A stretch of 64,000 nt of DNA, taken from Pyricularia pennisetigena (lineage: Eukaryota > Ascomycota > Sordariomycetes > Magnaporthales > Pyriculariaceae). Below the pieces are notes generated by a model. That model was given only the letters and a program-made list of their open reading frames with translations, was not told where the DNA came from and made no database searches. The stretch covers positions 124,001-188,000 of the forward strand of contig NC_043742.1 in NCBI RefSeq assembly GCF_004337985.1, given 5' to 3'. This document shows, piece after piece, positions 61,022 through 64,000 of the stretch; the first letter of the stretch is position 1; each line of letters begins with the position of its first letter. The position numbers and the translations under genes were made by a program.

Positions 61022-61288
61022 GGCTACCTTGTATTTTCTCGATAGTTATTTATTTATTTTTTCGAACATTAAATCGTGCACAGTGATTATACTGTCACTT
61101 TTGCGTATGCAGCGCAGAAACTTTGCGAATATAGCGCAAACACTACCCATGAACAGCGAAATGCGACACGGTGTCCTCAGATAAAAACGAGCGCGAGCCT
61201 TTTGGACAATGCAATTGGTGGAAAAACAATGTGGCTAAAAGGTACATTGAGCGTTCGGTCCCCATTCCTAAGCAGGTGGGATAAATAT

Positions 61289-61855
61289 TGTTAATTAAAC
61301 GCATTATTTTGCATGTAATGGGTCCCCTTTTTTATATTTAGGCCACAATAGATAGTGCGGAAATGGGGCTGTCGGGGTTATCGGATTTTCCGTTATATTT
61401 TGTATTATAGGAATTACGATTTAACGGTTAGCGAATGGGGTTTACCCTATACTGGGTTTAACACCCAACCTACACCTACGAGCTAGCTACCCTGTACCGG
61501 GTTAAAAATTTTACCAAATTACCAAATTAGTGCAAACCTAGAAATGGTTTATATGGAAATAAGGGTGTTTTTTTTCCAAAACCCATATAAAACAATTGAT
61601 CGGAAAATCGTACGCGGTACCGGAACGCTTTTTGGTGTGCGGACCCCCATTTCAATGTTGGAAAATATATAAGGGAGATAAAGCATAGTTTCCCCCACTG
61701 ATAAATCTAAATTATTAATCCCAAAATTAATTTACCATTTTAATGAATAATTTTGCGCACTAAAGCCCTGTAATTACAGGCCTTACAGCGCAACCAGCAC
61801 CACGCGGCACCTAGGCTCATGCCTAAACCCCTGTTAGGAACCCATATTCTTAACA
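61289..61855 (+). repeat. TGTTAA...TTAACA solo-LTR-like repeat
   Basis: 567 bp, complete copy, inserted within about 20 bases of the right terminus of the outer TAGTCTCAG element (GTTTAAGCACTGAGATA follows it). Confidence 0.75.
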
Positions 61856-61873
61856 AGTTTAAGCACTGAGATA

Positions 61874-62082
61874 GTTAATCACCCTATATTAGCCATAATA
61901 CCCACCCAGCACTTCTGTGTTAGCTACCATATATAGGGTTTAAAATTTCACCAAAAATAACCATTACGTGCGAACCTGGAAATAGTTTGTATGGCAATAA
62001 GGGTGTTTTCTTTTCAAAAATGCATTTAAAAATATATTCTTGGGAAACTTTTTCCGGTACCGCAGCGCCTTTTAGCGTTCCG
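61874..62082 (+). repeat. TGTTAA-type LTR-like repeat, right portion of split copy
   Basis: Continues the copy started at 55288 after the duplicated GTTAATCAC. Truncated at about 62083 by a degraded copia-1 LTR. Confidence 0.7.
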
Positions 62083-62412
62083 TATAGACATGGGTAGCGC
62101 AGGGCTAATTCTATTAGCTACCCTGCATTGCCTTATACCGGCTAGCACAGGCAAATTTTATTAGTGACCCTGCGTCGAATAAATAAATAATAAATAAAAC
62201 GTATGCGCGTTTATACATATAAAGCCTTATATATCAGGTCTTTGTTTATAATTAAAACGACAAATACGCTCAATATAATCTAACTTAGTGGTACAATCCA
62301 CGTACTATAATCTAGATCATATACACGCTGTTAAAGTGCGTGAGTTCGAATCCCGTTGTGGTCGTAGATTTTCTGTGCATTCATAAGCACAATAGGCCGT
62401 TAAGCTCAATGG
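62083..62412 (+). repeat. Degraded, truncated copia-1 LTR
   Basis: Matches the first about 330 bp of the LTR from TATAGACATGGGTAGCGCAG through the tRNA-like module (AACTTAGTGGTACAATCCACG, GAGTTCGAATCCCGTTGTGG, then ATTTTCTGTGC). It is more diverged than the other copies and is interrupted at 62413. Confidence 0.8.
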
Positions 62413-62700
62413 TAGTCTTAGTGCTCGGACTAGACCCCCCTGCTGCCCAGTGAGAACCGAGCGTTGCATGTAGCTTTTAGCCACATGGTTTTTCGACCAA
62501 TTACATTGGCCGAAAAAATCGCGCTCGTTTTAATCTAAGGACAATTTGTCGCATTTCGCCGTGAATAACGGTACCACCAATGATATACCCAATATTATAT
62601 TATCGCCAACAACTATTCCCAACGATATATAAAACAAATAAGGAGAATTTAATATTATATATTATATTTACGCATATTAGCTTTTATTCGATATTGTTGA
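62413..62700 (-). mobile_element. TAGTCTCAG-family variant, right end
   Basis: Minus-orientation right terminus TAGTCTTAGTGCTCGGACTAGA, then the CCCCCCTGC and ATTTCGCCGTGAATAACGG motifs, then sequence related to 18030-18060. The left end is not seen before the window ends. Candidate target copy GCTCAATGG at 62404-62412. Confidence 0.65.
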
Positions 62701-63492
62701 TAGGCTTTTCGTAATGTCGATCGATTAATAGAACGTTGTTATACGAATACAAAGATATATATTAATTGTCTATCGTATAAAATTGTCTAGAGGTGAGTTT
62801 CTAAACGTCCTTCTGTCTTATACTTCGCAATTGGGCGGGTGAGTCACGTGTAATTGGCCTGTGCGGCATTGTACGTAATTTATCGCTATATTATTAATTT
62901 GACCGCAATTCCCTTTATTCCAACACCGGCAATTTTTTCTTTTTTACACGCGGTTAATAACCTCCATTCCAGTCGCAATGACAATCTGTAAACCGAAAAC
63001 AACAGAAACAGTTATTCAATTTGCGATACAATTTCTGAAAACGGTTTTAGTGCTTCTTCGTTGCGCCTTTGCTTTCCGCAACTCGTTATAAATTCTTATT
63101 GTGGTAATTATTAATTACGTGGCCTTGTTTAATAATAATAATTCTAAAAAGCTTCGTTTAACGTTCCTATTATTTCTTCACTTTGTTATTCGATTATAGC
63201 GACGTCGTTTTTAATTAACTGCAAACTTTTGGCGATCCTTTTTATTTATAAAAAAACCTTCTCTTACCACGAAATTTAATACGTAATTATGGTAATTTTT
63301 CAAAGCCTTTTTTCAACATTTTTTCAAATCACCTTTTGGCAATTATCCTTTCTGGCCGTTCTGCTGCATATCTGTTATTTTATCTGCCCTTTGTATTAGT
63401 CGGTTTAATTTTAATTTAATTTTCGCCATTTTATCTGCTTTTCCCGACCTTTCCGACGAGGGTAAAGTTTTGTTTTTAATTTTATCGTTATT

Positions 63493-63700
63493 ATGAAAAT
63501 TGTTAACCGTTATGTGTTAGCTTTACGCCCTATTCCCTGTTTAACCTGCCTTAACTCTAATTTCGCTGGCAAACCAATTCAGCAAAAATTTTGCAATATT
63601 TATTACGATATTATTCCGCCGTTTAATCGTTGCACTAAATGCAAATAAATCTATTCCTGTAAGCCAATACATATTGAGTAGTTTGGAGCTTTTTCCTTTT
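63493..63700 (+). pseudogene. Relic with paired-cysteine (zinc-knuckle-like) motif
   Basis: From ATG 63493 the frame reads RPIPCLTCLN...KFCNI...RCTKCK, stop TAA at 63646, then YSCKPI. The CxxC...C...CxxC...C order resembles short Cys-rich fungal repeat proteins. The stop sits where a CAA would fit. The rest of 62,700-64,000 is AT-rich with no other recognisable coding. Confidence 0.3.
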
Positions 63701-64000
63701 TGATTTGGTTATTTTATTAATTAATACGATTTAAGTTTCATCCCACCATCGCCTTTAAACTGGTAATGCTTCTTTTGCGTATTTATAATTTATAAAAAGC
63801 CGGTGCGCTGCTTTAAAACGAACCCAAATAATCTGGCTCCGTATTTGTCATCATCACCCCTAGAAAGGTAAAACCGAAGCGCCCCCTGTTAAAATTCCTA
63901 TCGCGATTATTACCGTACGTTTATTTAAGCGTTATCTCTATATTTTAAACCATTAATAAAGGTTTTTAGGATTTGGATCGGTGGCTTATAACCACCAGAA

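Larger units (their letters stand above)
55441..61873 (+). mobile_element. TAGTCTCAG-family element, outer member of second nest
   Basis: Left end TAGTCTCAGG (55441), right end CTGAGATA (61873), with a perfect 9-bp duplication GTTAATCAC (55432-55440 and 61874-61882). It contains a TA-flanked inverted-repeat element, a composite family member and a solo-LTR-like repeat. After subtraction about 1.4 kb remains, apparently with one core unit in place of two. Confidence 0.88.

Overview
The window looks like chromosomal DNA of a filamentous ascomycete (Pezizomycotina). It has short introns with GTATGT-type donors and CTAAC-like branch sites, secreted chitin-binding and small cysteine-rich proteins, and a long AT-rich compartment full of repeats altered by C-to-T changes at CpA. 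That last pattern is the signature of repeat-induced point mutation (RIP). The species cannot be named from the sequence.

Positions 1 to about 15,630 are a normal-composition, gene-bearing segment. It holds an intron-less TDT-family (malic acid/C4-dicarboxylate type) membrane transporter (307-1761, +), a two-exon HXXXD acyltransferase of the secondary-metabolite type (4851-6494, -), a secreted C69-type dipeptidase homologue with Ser in place of the nucleophilic Cys (7373-8974, -), an 81-residue secreted protein with a CX3C...CX3C pattern (10870-11115, +), and a secreted protein with four hevein-type chitin-binding modules and a C-terminal Cys-rich tail (11779-13036, +, one intron). The genes are spaced by 0.6-3 kb and share long homopolymer A (or T) tracts close to the start codon. 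There is no sign of an operon or an obvious metabolic cluster, but the last three products all look extracellular.

Positions 15,634 to 64,000 are a RIP-degraded repeat island that begins exactly at a transposon end. It contains: (1) a family of about 1.84-kb non-coding elements with TAGTCTCAG termini and 9-bp target duplications, repeatedly inserted into each other (nests at 29.8-35.3 kb and 55.4-61.9 kb); (2) a nearly complete Ty1/copia element (39579-45750) whose reading frame is broken by five in-frame stops and one frameshift, plus three solo LTRs of the same family whose LTR carries a tRNA-like Pol III promoter module; (3) an older minus-strand copia remnant (about 35.7-39.6 kb); (4) about 540-bp TGTTAA...TTAACA solo-LTR-like repeats; (5) a 1.06-kb TA-flanked element with about 200-bp terminal inverted repeats; and (6) a long relic with SNF2-helicase motifs (26.2-29.1 kb).

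The only clearly intact non-transposon gene in the island is a 167-residue secreted protein (52234-52737, -). Its last residues and stop codon are supplied by a transposon terminus, making it a typical effector-compartment candidate. A single N at 47607 sits between two identical 2,772-bp stretches, most likely a contig overlap that was not merged, so features at 47.6-50.4 kb duplicate those at 44.8-47.6 kb.
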